From Rudaea sp. (GTDB lineage Bacteria; Pseudomonadota; Gammaproteobacteria; Xanthomonadales; Rhodanobacteraceae): 64,000 nucleotides of DNA. A program made the translations under genes and the position numbers. Below are positions 8,715 through 17,935 of the stretch, one piece after another (the first letter of the stretch is position 1; each line of letters opens with the position of its first letter). Location of the stretch: the NCBI GenBank assembly GCA_031291055.1, contig JARLJU010000340.1, positions 52,948 to 116,947 on the forward strand, read 5' to 3'. The notes beneath the pieces were generated by a model, which saw nothing but the letters and a program-made list of their open reading frames with translations, searched no databases and had not been told where the DNA came from.

Positions 8715-8786
8715 TATTTTTCCTTCGCTCGACAATAAGCGCGTTCAATGCCGGAATACAAACATGGCGATCCCTTTGTGCCGGTC

Positions 8787-11700
8787 TCATTTCTCGATCT
8801 TGTAATTAATGCCCGCCCGGCTGGACAGCGTGCCGTTCTGTATCTCGATATTGAAAAGGCGCGTCAATCGATAGCGCAGGGTGACGACTTCGCCGGGCGT
8901 GAACAAGCCAACGCCGTAGCTCAGGTATAAACGTGGAGAAAGATACTTGCCGACCGTGAGCGCGGCGCCGCCGACGGCGGAACTGTCGGCGACACCGACG
9001 TCGTCCAGGCCCATGCGGTTGCCGATGCTTTTCGCCAGCAGGTCGCCGCCTGCCGTGCCGAGCGCACGCGCGGCGCTGCCGACGGCATCGCCTTCGCCGC
9101 TTTTCAGCTGCGACATCGGCTTGCCGGCGACGAGGTAGGACAGCGCGTCGGACTGTTCCATCGCCGGGTTCGAGAATACCGTGAGCACGGGTACCTGGGC
9201 GGTGCCGCGGATCTGCAGGCCGACAGTCACATCCGGATCGGTGAAGGCGCGCGTCGCGCGCAGATCGAGGCCGGGGTTGTCGATCGGCGTGCCGGCAAAC
9301 AGCAGACGCCCCTGGTCGATCGTCAGGTCCTGGCCGTAGGCCTTGTACGTGCCGTTGACGACGACCTGGCCGCGACCGCTGGTAGCGTGTCCGGGACGCT
9401 CCTGCACCGCAAGCTGGCCGCCGAGATAGCCGTCCAGACCGAAACCGACAAGATGGACTTCGCGGCCTTGGCGCAGATCCAGGTCGAGCTTTTCGCCGGC
9501 GCCGAGTTTCACCGTGATGTCGGCATCCAGCAGCAGGCCGGCCGCGGCGGGGGTGCTTTGCGCATCGGTCACGACGATGTCCGGCGAGGTCTTCGCCGCG
9601 CCACCGCCGGGGAGCTTGCCAAGATCGACATCGGCTTTCGGGATCGTGACCGTGCCGGTGATTGTGTAAGTGCCGGCGTCGCGCGCAAGCGCCAGTTCGG
9701 GCGAGATGCGCACCTGCGCGCCGGGAATATCGGCGGCGAGGAAGTTCTCGCCGCTGATCCTGATCGCGATCGGCGCGTCGGCGGCCACGCCGAGATCGCC
9801 GCTGAGCGCCAGTTTGCCGTCGCCCGATCCAACGCTGCCGTCGACGGCAAAACTGCGGCCATCGCCGGAACGCAGCCCGATCCTGCCGTCGTGAAGCTTC
9901 AAGCCTGCTGCGGGAATCTCGCTGGCGAAATCCGTCAGCGTCAATTGACCGGCGACGCCGGGTGCCAGCGTCGTGCCGGACAGCACGAGCCGGGTGTCGA
10001 GCTTGCCCTGCGTCGCCGACGTCTGCCCGCCGAGCAAATCGATGAAACCGAGATTGGCCAGGTTCGCCGACACCTCGCCGGACAGCGGCATGCCGCCGGC
10101 AGTTGCCGCGCCGAGGGCGATATGGCCATCCAGACGTCCGCCGTTGTCGAGGCTGGCATGCATGTCGATGGCGCTTTGCTGTGGCGCCAGGCTTGCGTCG
10201 ATGTGGAAGTCCTGGTACGCGACCAGCGGCTGCCCGGCATCATCGGGATAGGCGATCGAGCCGCTGGCCGAGGTCAGGGTCGCATGTCCATTGAGCGCGC
10301 CATCGGCGCCACGGGCGATATCGCCGTTGCCATCGACAATGCCATCGAGCTTGATCACCGCATCGGGACTGGCCAGGCGCACGATGCTTGCCAGCAGCAA
10401 ATGCCGGAGCATGAATTTCGCCTGCGCGTTGCCGGCGGCAGCCTGGGTGGCCGATGCGCAGACTTCGGCATCGGTCGAATCCAGGCACAGGTCGCCGAGG
10501 CTGAAATCGCCCTTTGCATAGGTGAGCGGCGCGGGCTTGCCGAGTGTCCACGCGGACTGGCTTGCCGGCGCAAGACTCAGTGCCGTGAGCGTGCCGCGCC
10601 AGTCATTGCTGCCTTGCGCGAGCGATCCATCGATCGCCACCGTTACGCCCAGCTGGGGACCGTAGGCATCGAGCGCGAACGTGTGCGCCGCCCGATTGCC
10701 GCGCACGTCGAGCTTGAGCGTATCGAAAACGTGGCCGCCGATGGAAAGTGCTTTCGCATCCAGATTCACTGTGCCGCCGGGTGCGCTCAAGTCGCCGGCA
10801 TCGACATCCAGCGCCAGTGCGTCGGCATGGATGTCGCCGAATGCGATCTTGCTGGCCTCGATTTTTCCGCGCGCCGCCAGCCTGGGCCAGGAACCCAGCA
10901 AGGCAATATCGCCGCGCAGGCTGCCGCCGGCCTGGGGAATCCAGTCGCCCAGGCTGGCGATGGACAGGTTCACTTCGACATCGGTCTGTGCGCCGCTCTT
11001 GCCGCGTAACGCGATGGAGCTTTTACCCGAGGCAAGCATAAGCACGCCGTCGACGGCCAGAGGCGGCGCGAAGTTCAGATCGGCGTTGCCACGTAGCGGA
11101 CGCTGACGCAGCGTCCCGCCGAGGCTATCGAGCCGGAGGTTCCCGGCAGGGCCGTCTTTTTCCATTCTTCCACTGGTGGATAATGTGAAATCGATCGAGC
11201 CGGGCCAGTCTTTGGCGAACGCGCCGGGGTCCAGTCGATTGGCACGCGCGTCCAGGCGCCAGCCAAGCAGCGGTAGCAGCACGATTTCGCCGCTCGCATT
11301 CAGGCCGCCGCGGGCCTGCTTCAGGTCGAACTGGCGCAGGGCTATGATTTGTGGCGTGCCGTCGAGCCTGATCGCGAAATCGACCGGCTTGCCCGGTGGA
11401 CCGAGGCTGAATTCGCCCTGTGCAGCGAACTTGCCGGCATTGCCATCCGCGTGCAGGCTGCCGTGCGTTGCCAGCGCCTGCCCAGCCAGATCGGCGGGCA
11501 GTTCGACGTCGGTCCAGGTCAAATCCAGATCGCCGCCGATGGGCTTGGCATCCAGCTGCAGTTTGCCCTTCGCACTCAGCGTCCCGCTGGCTTCCGGCGA
11601 GTGCAGATGCAGATTCTGCATGGTCAGCGTCTGGCCGGCCAGCGCAAATTGCAGTGGGTCGAGCAGCAGCCGGTGCGCATTCAGATCGACGTTGCCGGTC

Positions 11701-12572
11701 AGCACGCCACGCGTGCGGTCGCCGCTGCCTTGCAGTTTAAGCGCCAGTGTTTTCAACGTGTCGTTCTGCGCGATCTGGCCCGGATCGAAGCTCGGTACGT
11801 CCAGATCGAGTGTCCACGGCAACGTGTCGGCACGCGTAGCCAGCGTTGCCGTTGCGGCGACGCGGGTTGGCTGATTCAGCGCGAGGGCGAATAATGCGGA
11901 TGTGCCATCGTTGCCGATGTCGAGCGTGCCGGCAAAGCGCTGCGGTTCCACGCGCCAGTCGAAGTCCAGTCTGGCCTTGCCGCGATAGTCGGCGTACGAA
12001 GCCAGTGCGCCGTTCAGATCGACCTTGCCATCGGGCCCACGCAAGGCCAAGCGCTGGACGCTTAGTGCCGAGCCAGTCCAGGTCGCCGCCAGGTCCAGGC
12101 TGTCGGCAATGAACACGCGTCTGCCGTCCTGGCTGATGCTGATGTTTCCGGCGTGCATGCCGTCGATCAGAATGGCGAGCGGCGGCGTCAGCAAAGACCG
12201 GATCGAAGGTACCGGCGCAACGACGGCCGCCGGCGCCACCGTGGTCAGGGCAACAACCACGCCATCGGCCTGCAGGTTGCCGACATGCAAGGTCTTGCCG
12301 AAGAGCGCGGACAGCGAACAATCCACCTTGATGTTTTGTATACTTATATCGATCCCGGCGGCCGGATCGCGGTAGCGCAAGCCGTGAATTTCCAGTGGGC
12401 CGGCCAGCGCGCCACCGGATTGCGCAATCGAAAGCTTGTCGGCGAACGCGGCCTTGGCGCGCTCCAGCGCGAAGCGCGCGCCGGATTCGGATTCGAGCAG
12501 CCAGATCGCGGACGCGACGAAGATCGCGAACAGGATTCCGAAGCCGATGCCGAGACGCCTGAGCCATTTCAT
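8787..12572 (-). CDS. tamB: Translocation and assembly module subunit TamB
   Basis: AsmA-like inner-membrane-anchored bridge protein of 1261 residues that works with TamA in assembly of outer-membrane proteins and probably phospholipid transport. One N-terminal transmembrane helix (WLRRLGIGFGILFAIFVASA) is followed by a very long periplasmic beta-rich region with AsmA/DUF490-type repeats. The C-terminal DUF490 core is evident from the GTYKAYGQDLTIDQGRLLF, LDLRATRAFTDPDVTVGLQI and NAEMEQSDALSYL-like segments (here NPAMEQSDALSYL), and it ends LRYRLTRLFNIEIQNG. It begins 24 bases after tamA on the same strand, the standard tamA-tamB operon. Confidence 0.95.
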   Translation of the reverse strand: MKWLRRLGIGFGILFAIFVASAIWLLESESGARFALERAKAAFADKLSIAQSGGALAGPLEIHGLRYRDPAAGIDISIQNIKVDCSLSALFGKTLHVGNLQADGVVVALTTVAPAAVVAPVPSIRSLLTPPLAILIDGMHAGNISISQDGRRVFIADSLDLAATWTGSALSVQRLALRGPDGKVDLNGALASYADYRGKARLDFDWRVEPQRFAGTLDIGNDGTSALFALALNQPTRVAATATLATRADTLPWTLDLDVPSFDPGQIAQNDTLKTLALKLQGSGDRTRGVLTGNVDLNAHRLLLDPLQFALAGQTLTMQNLHLHSPEASGTLSAKGKLQLDAKPIGGDLDLTWTDVELPADLAGQALATHGSLHADGNAGKFAAQGEFSLGPPGKPVDFAIRLDGTPQIIALRQFDLKQARGGLNASGEIVLLPLLGWRLDARANRLDPGAFAKDWPGSIDFTLSTSGRMEKDGPAGNLRLDSLGGTLRQRPLRGNADLNFAPPLAVDGVLMLASGKSSIALRGKSGAQTDVEVNLSIASLGDWIPQAGGSLRGDIALLGSWPRLAARGKIEASKIAFGDIHADALALDVDAGDLSAPGGTVNLDAKALSIGGHVFDTLKLDVRGNRAAHTFALDAYGPQLGVTVAIDGSLAQGSNDWRGTLTALSLAPASQSAWTLGKPAPLTYAKGDFSLGDLCLDSTDAEVCASATQAAAGNAQAKFMLRHLLLASIVRLASPDAVIKLDGIVDGNGDIARGADGALNGHATLTSASGSIAYPDDAGQPLVAYQDFHIDASLAPQQSAIDMHASLDNGGRLDGHIALGAATAGGMPLSGEVSANLANLGFIDLLGGQTSATQGKLDTRLVLSGTTLAPGVAGQLTLTDFASEIPAAGLKLHDGRIGLRSGDGRSFAVDGSVGSGDGKLALSGDLGVAADAPIAIRISGENFLAADIPGAQVRISPELALARDAGTYTITGTVTIPKADVDLGKLPGGGAAKTSPDIVVTDAQSTPAAAGLLLDADITVKLGAGEKLDLDLRQGREVHLVGFGLDGYLGGQLAVQERPGHATSGRGQVVVNGTYKAYGQDLTIDQGRLLFAGTPIDNPGLDLRATRAFTDPDVTVGLQIRGTAQVPVLTVFSNPAMEQSDALSYLVAGKPMSQLKSGEGDAVGSAARALGTAGGDLLAKSIGNRMGLDDVGVADSSAVGGAALTVGKYLSPRLYLSYGVGLFTPGEVVTLRYRLTRLFNIEIQNGTLSSRAGINYKIEK

Positions 12573-12596
12573 GTCGGTTTCTTCATTTGCGTTGCC

Positions 12597-14390
12597 TTAC
12601 AAATCCGGCCCGATGACCAGGTGCAGGGCGACACCGGTCTGGCCGTCGGGATCATGTACAGGCACGCCAAGGTCGGCGCGCACCATGCCGACCGGGGAGC
12701 GCCAGCGCAGGCCGAGACCGGTGCCGATGTGGGTCTGGAAATTGCCGAAGCCACTGAACGCATCGCCGGCATCGACGAACGTTGCGATGCCCCAGTTGCG
12801 GCTGAAGTAGTACTCGTATTCGGCGCTGCCGACGGCGAGGTCGCGCCCACCGACGACGAGGCCATCGGCGGTGTGCGGTCCGATGGTCTGGAAGGTGTAG
12901 CCGCGGATCGAGCGATCGCCGCCGGCGAAGAAACGCAGGTCCGGCGGCAGCTTGTCGAAATCGCCGACCGTGGACGCGCCCAGCGAACCGCGCAGGATGA
13001 TGCGCTGGCGCTGGCCGATGCCGCGAATCCATTTCGCGTCGGCGCGCGCCTGCAGAAAACTCGTTGCCGAAACCACGCCGGGACTGCCGCGCACGGCCAG
13101 CGTGAGCGAATAGCCGTCGCGCACGAAAAGCGGGTCATCGGCTTGTTTCCTCTCCAGGTCCAGTTCCGGATACAGCAGCGTTGTCGTGCCGCGTTGTTCG
13201 AGTGCCGTGTCGCCGTTGGGGTCCAGGATGGTGAAGTCGCCGGTCAAAAGATGCAGGCCCAGGGTGCGCGTGAAGCCCATCCAGTCGCGCGTCTCGTTGA
13301 CGACGAGCGAGCTGGTGTGGGACAGCGTCGTCTCGGTGTTTTCGTCGAGATAGTTGACGCCGAAGTTGTAGCTGCGATTGTTGTCGCCGGGCAACGGGAT
13401 CGAATATGTCGCCGCTGCCGATTTCAGCCGCTGCGCGATCTGCGCCTCGAGCTTGAGCTTGTGGCCGTGCGTGTTGAGCCAGCGTCGCGTGAGGCCGCCG
13501 CGCACGCCGAAGCCGATGTCGGTGTCGATGAAGATGCCTGCCGTATAGACATTGCGCTTGGCCGGCCCCAGCGTCACCTTGATCGGCACGATGCCAGCGT
13601 GTGCGTGCTCCATGTCCGGCTGCACTTCGACGATGGCGAAATAGTCCGCGTCGATCAGACGCTGCTGCAGTTGCAACAGTTGCGACTGGGTATAAAAGTC
13701 CCCTTCGTGCCAGGGCAGATAGCGGTCCAGAAAACCGCTGGTGAACTGGCCGCCGCTGAACGTGGTCGCGCCGTAGCGGTAGCGTTGCCCGGGATCCCAC
13801 GCCAGCTTGATCGCAGCGCGGTTGTCGGCGCGCGATACGTCGACGCGATGGGTTGCCAGGCTCGCGTCCAGATAACCGCTGGCAAGCAGAGCCGTTTGCA
13901 CCGCGGCCTTGCTCTTTTCATAGGCGGCGTGATCCAGCGGCTGGCCCTGCTTCGGCACGAAGGTCGCGAGCGCCTGGCGCACGACTTTTTCGTCGCGCGC
14001 CGGATCGGGCAGCGCCAGATCGAATGCGGCTACGGTGGTCGGCTCGCCAGGGGCTACATGCAGGATCGCGATCCAGCCCGCGGGAGTCTGTTGCAGATCG
14101 CCATGAACCTTGGCGTTGTAGTAGCCGTAGGGTTCCAGCGCCGCGGCGATCTTTGCCGGTGCAGCGGCGTACAGCCGCTGCACCTGGGCGGCGGTGACAT
14201 CGCGATCGGCGTATTGCGTGAGGCCGCTTGCCGCCACCACGGCATCCTTCACCGCGCCTTCGACGCCATCGATCTGCGCGGTCAAAGCGGCCGCCGATGC
14301 GGACGGCGCGGCAAGCGTCAGCAGCAACGCCGCGAGACTAGTCCGATGGGATGGGCGATGTCGAATTTTGCACTTCACATGCGTATCCAT
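12597..14390 (-). CDS. tamA: Outer-membrane assembly factor TamA (Omp85 family)
   Basis: 597 residues: signal peptide (LAALLLTLAAPSASA), three POTRA-like domains to about residue 280, then a 16-strand Omp85 beta-barrel. The conserved lid-lock segment appears as GGDRSIRGY, matching the VRGF/Y motif of Omp85 proteins, and the C-terminus ends in an aromatic/hydrophobic strand (GVALHLVIGPDL). It pairs with TamB to insert autotransporters and other outer-membrane proteins. The gene lies 66 bp downstream of the glucan synthase gene. The ATG at 14390 has no strong ribosome-binding site. Confidence 0.93.
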   Translation of the reverse strand: MDTHVKCKIRHRPSHRTSLAALLLTLAAPSASAAALTAQIDGVEGAVKDAVVAASGLTQYADRDVTAAQVQRLYAAAPAKIAAALEPYGYYNAKVHGDLQQTPAGWIAILHVAPGEPTTVAAFDLALPDPARDEKVVRQALATFVPKQGQPLDHAAYEKSKAAVQTALLASGYLDASLATHRVDVSRADNRAAIKLAWDPGQRYRYGATTFSGGQFTSGFLDRYLPWHEGDFYTQSQLLQLQQRLIDADYFAIVEVQPDMEHAHAGIVPIKVTLGPAKRNVYTAGIFIDTDIGFGVRGGLTRRWLNTHGHKLKLEAQIAQRLKSAAATYSIPLPGDNNRSYNFGVNYLDENTETTLSHTSSLVVNETRDWMGFTRTLGLHLLTGDFTILDPNGDTALEQRGTTTLLYPELDLERKQADDPLFVRDGYSLTLAVRGSPGVVSATSFLQARADAKWIRGIGQRQRIILRGSLGASTVGDFDKLPPDLRFFAGGDRSIRGYTFQTIGPHTADGLVVGGRDLAVGSAEYEYYFSRNWGIATFVDAGDAFSGFGNFQTHIGTGLGLRWRSPVGMVRADLGVPVHDPDGQTGVALHLVIGPDL

Positions 14391-14456
14391 ACGCGTTGAA
14401 CTAGATCGGAGTTCGCGATTGATGCCTGGCCGTGTTGGCGAATCGCTTGCAAACCA

Positions 14457-17048
14457 CTATCCGACGGCTTCGCCCGCCCGCCCCGCGACCCAGGCGCCGA
14501 TCAGTGCGGACAGATAGGGAATCGCCTGGGCACAAAGAATTGCGATCCACAATTTGCCTTCCAGGTAATTGATGCCGACGGCATGTGCCATGCCGGCGAC
14601 GCCGAGCGCGATGGCGATGAACATGAGCAGTTCCTCGGTCACCGCGGCGAACGGATTCGGACGCTTGCTCATGCGCCGGCTCTTGGCCGTGCGGACGAAT
14701 TCGCCGTGCTTCTTCCACAACCCGACATAGATGCCGCGCGCGATCGCATGGCTCAGGCCCATGCTCGCGATCGAGGCCGCCAGGGTGTCTTTCCACGAAC
14801 ACGGCACGCGCACGCGATACAGGATGATGCCGAATACGGCCTTGAACACGAAGAAACCCAGAATCGGATAAATGAACAGATCCAGCGGCAGGTTGAAATA
14901 TTCCGGCAGGCCGATCATGCCGGCGGTCCAGAACAGCGCGAGCAGGGTGAAAGCCAGATGCAGCGCGTCGGCGAACCAGGAGAACCAGCCGGTGAGGAAG
15001 TGGAAACGCTGGCCGGCCGTCAGCGGCCCGCGATCGGTCATCCAGTGCCAGCGCGCTTTCAGTATCTGCATTGCGCCGAACGCCCAGCGGTAGCGCTGCG
15101 ACTTGTACGCGGTGAAGTCCGCCGGCGTAAGTCCGCGGCCCATGACCTCGTCGACATACAAGGTGTCGTAACCCGCATGCATCAGACGCAGGCCGAGTTC
15201 GGCATCCTCGCAGATCGTCCATTCCGACCAGGCGCCGGTGGCTTCCAGCGCGCCGCGGCGGACCATGGTCATGGTGCCGTGCTGGATGATCGCGTTGCGC
15301 TCGTTGCGATGGTGCATGCCGATCCGGAAGAAGCCGTCGTATTCCCAGTTGGTCATGCGCCGGAACGCGTTGTGTTCCCAGTCGCGATGCGCCTGCGGGC
15401 ATTGCACGACGGCGACTTTCGGATCGACGAAATAGCCTGTGAGTGCCTTGAGCCAGTCCGCACGAACCACGTAGTCGGCGTCGATCACGGCCACGACATC
15501 GGCGCGCGGATCGGTCTGCTTCAGACCGAAATTCAGCGCGCCGGCCTTGAAACCGGGCCACGGGTTCAAGTGGAAGAAGCGGAATCTTGCGCCGAGTTGT
15601 CTGCAATGCTCCTCGACCGGCTGCCAGACTTCGTCACGTTTGGTGTTGTTGTCGATGACAAGCACTTCAAAATGCGCGTAGTCGAGCGCGGCCAGCGAAT
15701 CCAGGGTCAGGATCACCATCTCCGGCGGCTCGTTGCAGCAGGCCAGATGGATCGACACGAACGGCTGCGGATCTTCGGGTTTTGGATCGAGCAGCGGGAA
15801 CTCGCGCAGCCAGCGTCGGCGCCAGAGTACTTCGGTGAATTCGAAACCGTTGATCAGCAGGATCAGGATGATGGCGATCTGGGCAGGCGCCAGCACCAGC
15901 AGCATGGCCCAGTCGAAAGGATCCAGATAAAACGCGTACGGCAAGGTCGACGACCACACCAGCAACGATGCAGACAGCTGGATCATCGCGCAGAAAAACA
16001 GCAGGCCCGGTGTCTTGAAACGGATGAAATGGCGGGCGAACCAGAACATCGGCAGCAAGGCCAGCAGGCAGGCGACTGTGGCTTTCCACGGCCAGCTCGG
16101 GTCCTCGACCACGGTGCCGGTCAGCGCGAACTTCGGCTGGCGGTCGGCACCGAACATGCCCCAATAGGCGCCGACGCGGCCTTCGAACTGCTCCTTGTAG
16201 GGCTGGTCGAAGGCTTCCATGATGTAGTAGTCGATGTGCCGCTGCGCGGCCACGTTGAGCCACTGGCGGATGAACAGCGCTTCATCGGCGATCGATGCGG
16301 TGGCGCCCTGGATGCGATCGCCCGACGATGGCCAGCCGACTTCGCCCACCACGATGCGCTTGCCGGGAAATGCGCTGACCAGCTCGTAGAAGCGTGCCAG
16401 TACCTGCAGACCCACGGCATCCTTGCGCGGATAGCCTTCCCAGTACGGCAGCAGGTGCACGGTGATGAAATCGACGTGCTTGGCGAGCTGCGGGTACTTG
16501 AGCCACACATGCCACGGCTCGGCGGTGGAGACCGGCACCTTGACCTGCGCGCGCACGCGGTCAATGTAACCGATCAGCGCGTCCACGCCCATGTCGCCGC
16601 GCAGCAGGGTTTCGTTGCCGACCATCACGCTGTCGATGTTGTCGTTGGCGCGCACAGCATCAATCAGCGCGGCGAGTTCGTCGTCGTTGCGCTGGTAGCG
16701 ATGATCCAGATACGTGCCGGCGAGCACTTTCAGTCCATAATTCCTGGCGATCGCCGGAATCGCCGGATTTTCTAGCGACGAATACGTGCGGATGCGGTCG
16801 CTGCTCCGTGACAGAAGCCTCAAATCCGCATCGATTTCGTCGGTGGTCGGAAAGATCTGCTTGATTGGGCTCTGGTAGCGCTGGTACGGCGGATACGCAT
16901 AACCGCTGATCTTGCCTGTCCAGTTCGGCGGCTGCGCCGGCCGGTTGAGCGCGGTCCACAGCAGCAGGTTCAGTCCTGCCACCAGCAGGGTCAGCAGCAG
17001 AGCGCGCCAGAACGAAGGCTTGGTGGCGGGAAGCGGGGACGCAATCAA
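14457..17048 (-). CDS. GH17-GT2 fusion, beta-(1,3)-glucan synthase (Pseudomonas NdvB type)
   Basis: 863-residue membrane enzyme with an N-terminal signal-anchor helix and a GH17 domain (about residues 45-310) keeping both catalytic glutamates: VGNETL (Glu146) and VGEVGWPSSG (Glu236). Membrane helices follow, then a GT2 processive glycosyltransferase domain with FVSIHLACCNEPPE, DADYVV, EDAELGLRL and QRYRWAFGAMQ, which are the D, DxD, ED and Q/RxxRW motifs, and C-terminal helices. The size and order match P. aeruginosa NdvB (867 aa), which makes cyclic beta-1,3-glucans; the substrate here is inferred. The start is a TTG at 17048, supported by a GAGG site 6 bases upstream. Confidence 0.88.
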   Translation of the reverse strand: MIASPLPATKPSFWRALLLTLLVAGLNLLLWTALNRPAQPPNWTGKISGYAYPPYQRYQSPIKQIFPTTDEIDADLRLLSRSSDRIRTYSSLENPAIPAIARNYGLKVLAGTYLDHRYQRNDDELAALIDAVRANDNIDSVMVGNETLLRGDMGVDALIGYIDRVRAQVKVPVSTAEPWHVWLKYPQLAKHVDFITVHLLPYWEGYPRKDAVGLQVLARFYELVSAFPGKRIVVGEVGWPSSGDRIQGATASIADEALFIRQWLNVAAQRHIDYYIMEAFDQPYKEQFEGRVGAYWGMFGADRQPKFALTGTVVEDPSWPWKATVACLLALLPMFWFARHFIRFKTPGLLFFCAMIQLSASLLVWSSTLPYAFYLDPFDWAMLLVLAPAQIAIILILLINGFEFTEVLWRRRWLREFPLLDPKPEDPQPFVSIHLACCNEPPEMVILTLDSLAALDYAHFEVLVIDNNTKRDEVWQPVEEHCRQLGARFRFFHLNPWPGFKAGALNFGLKQTDPRADVVAVIDADYVVRADWLKALTGYFVDPKVAVVQCPQAHRDWEHNAFRRMTNWEYDGFFRIGMHHRNERNAIIQHGTMTMVRRGALEATGAWSEWTICEDAELGLRLMHAGYDTLYVDEVMGRGLTPADFTAYKSQRYRWAFGAMQILKARWHWMTDRGPLTAGQRFHFLTGWFSWFADALHLAFTLLALFWTAGMIGLPEYFNLPLDLFIYPILGFFVFKAVFGIILYRVRVPCSWKDTLAASIASMGLSHAIARGIYVGLWKKHGEFVRTAKSRRMSKRPNPFAAVTEELLMFIAIALGVAGMAHAVGINYLEGKLWIAILCAQAIPYLSALIGAWVAGRAGEAVG

Positions 17049-17157
17049 AACGGGCCTCGGGGAAGGTAGTGCGCGATGCCAGCGCGACCGACGCCGCGCG
17101 GCAGTCCGCAGAATAGCCGATGCCCGCAGTACGGCTCAACGAATCCACGGCCGTGGA

Positions 17158-17865
17158 TCAAGGTTTTTGCGCCGCTGGCCGCCGCCATTTGCTGATGAGG
17201 ATCGGCACCAGCGCCAGCAAGCCCAGCCCCAGCAACGGAATCAGCACGGCCGGTTCGGCAAGAAGACCCGGCGTGATCGCATGTTTTTCGCCGATGGTCT
17301 TGGCCAGGCCCGCACCGAGCGCGGTTTCGATGCCGGTCATCACCGCGCCGCCGCCGGCCGTGGCAACCAGGAACAGCCACAAGGGGCAGCGCAGCCAGGC
17401 CAGCGCGACGGTCACCCCGCCGAACGGAAAGAACGGCACCAGGCGCAGGAAAAAAGTATAACTTTTCGGGTGTTCGTGATAGCCAATGCGCATGCGTCCG
17501 ACCAGGCCCGGGGCGTCGACGCCGCGATGGTCGCCGAAGGCATGACGGCTGGCGAGGAACAGGATCACCGCGCCCACGGTCACGCCGATGCTCGACAACA
17601 CCGTGCCGAGGAACACGCCGAACAGCATGCCGCCGGCAAAGATCAGCACGACCACACCCGGAATCCCGGTGGAAATCGCCAACGTCGTGGCCACGATATG
17701 CAGCATCGCGGCGGTGAGCGGATGCGCGGCGATCTGCAATTGCAGTTGCGCCTGTTCGCCCGCCAGGTTCTCCGGGCGGAAACGTTCGAGGCCGCCCGAT
17801 GCAAGCAAGGCGATACCCAAGGCGATGAGGATCATGAGTGGAAGCAGGGTGCGGAATCGTTTCAT
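17158..17865 (-). CDS. TVP38/TMEM64 (DedA-like, VTT domain) membrane protein
   Basis: 235 residues with about six hydrophobic segments. The VTT/SNARE-associated signature is visible: TGIPGVVVLIFAGGMLFG with the preceding helix, ILFLASRHAFG, then the re-entrant-loop segment FFLRLVPFFPFGGVTVALAW, a version of the FxxRFxPxxPxxxxN motif. Such proteins are thought to act as lipid scramblases or flippases. The ATG at 17865 is chosen for the Lys/Arg-rich start MKRFRTLL. An upstream extension would read through the terminator of the nuclease gene, and no clear ribosome-binding site is visible. Confidence 0.88.
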   Translation of the reverse strand: MKRFRTLLPLMILIALGIALLASGGLERFRPENLAGEQAQLQLQIAAHPLTAAMLHIVATTLAISTGIPGVVVLIFAGGMLFGVFLGTVLSSIGVTVGAVILFLASRHAFGDHRGVDAPGLVGRMRIGYHEHPKSYTFFLRLVPFFPFGGVTVALAWLRCPLWLFLVATAGGGAVMTGIETALGAGLAKTIGEKHAITPGLLAEPAVLIPLLGLGLLALVPILISKWRRPAAQKP

Positions 17866-17872
17866 GCGGCGC

Positions 17873-17904
17873 AAAAAAATCGGGGCCGGTTGCCCGGCCC
17901 CGAT
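17873..17904 (-). terminator. Rho-independent terminator of the nuclease gene
   Basis: An 11-bp perfect stem (CGGGGCCGG at 17881-17889 with CCGGCCCCG at 17894-17902, extended by two A-T pairs), a 4-base loop and, on the minus strand, a run of seven T (17879-17873). It follows the nuclease stop at 17936. The T tract ends only 7 bases before the TVP38 start codon. Confidence 0.9.
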
Positions 17905-17935
17905 CGCGAACCAAGAAGAAGCCAAGGATACCGCG

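Noticed and set aside
7575..8735. Taking the delta-60 protein as an intact gene ending at 7575 with a start at 8735
   Set aside because: The last 35 residues of that frame lose the repeat pattern while another frame continues it; 8735 is a TTG overlapping the ribosome-binding site of the better ATG at 8714.
9387..11009. Long plus-strand open frame (540 codons) opposite tamB
   Set aside because: It is antisense to a well-supported tamB, is rich in Arg/Ala/Gly/Gln shadow composition, has no recognisable domain, and long antisense frames are expected at this GC content.
12153..14399. 748-codon plus-strand frame opposite tamB and tamA
   Set aside because: Spans two real genes on the other strand and resembles no family; typical high-GC shadow.
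14583..16775. 730-codon plus-strand frame opposite the glucan synthase
   Set aside because: Antisense to conserved GH17 and GT2 motifs; no start signal or domain.
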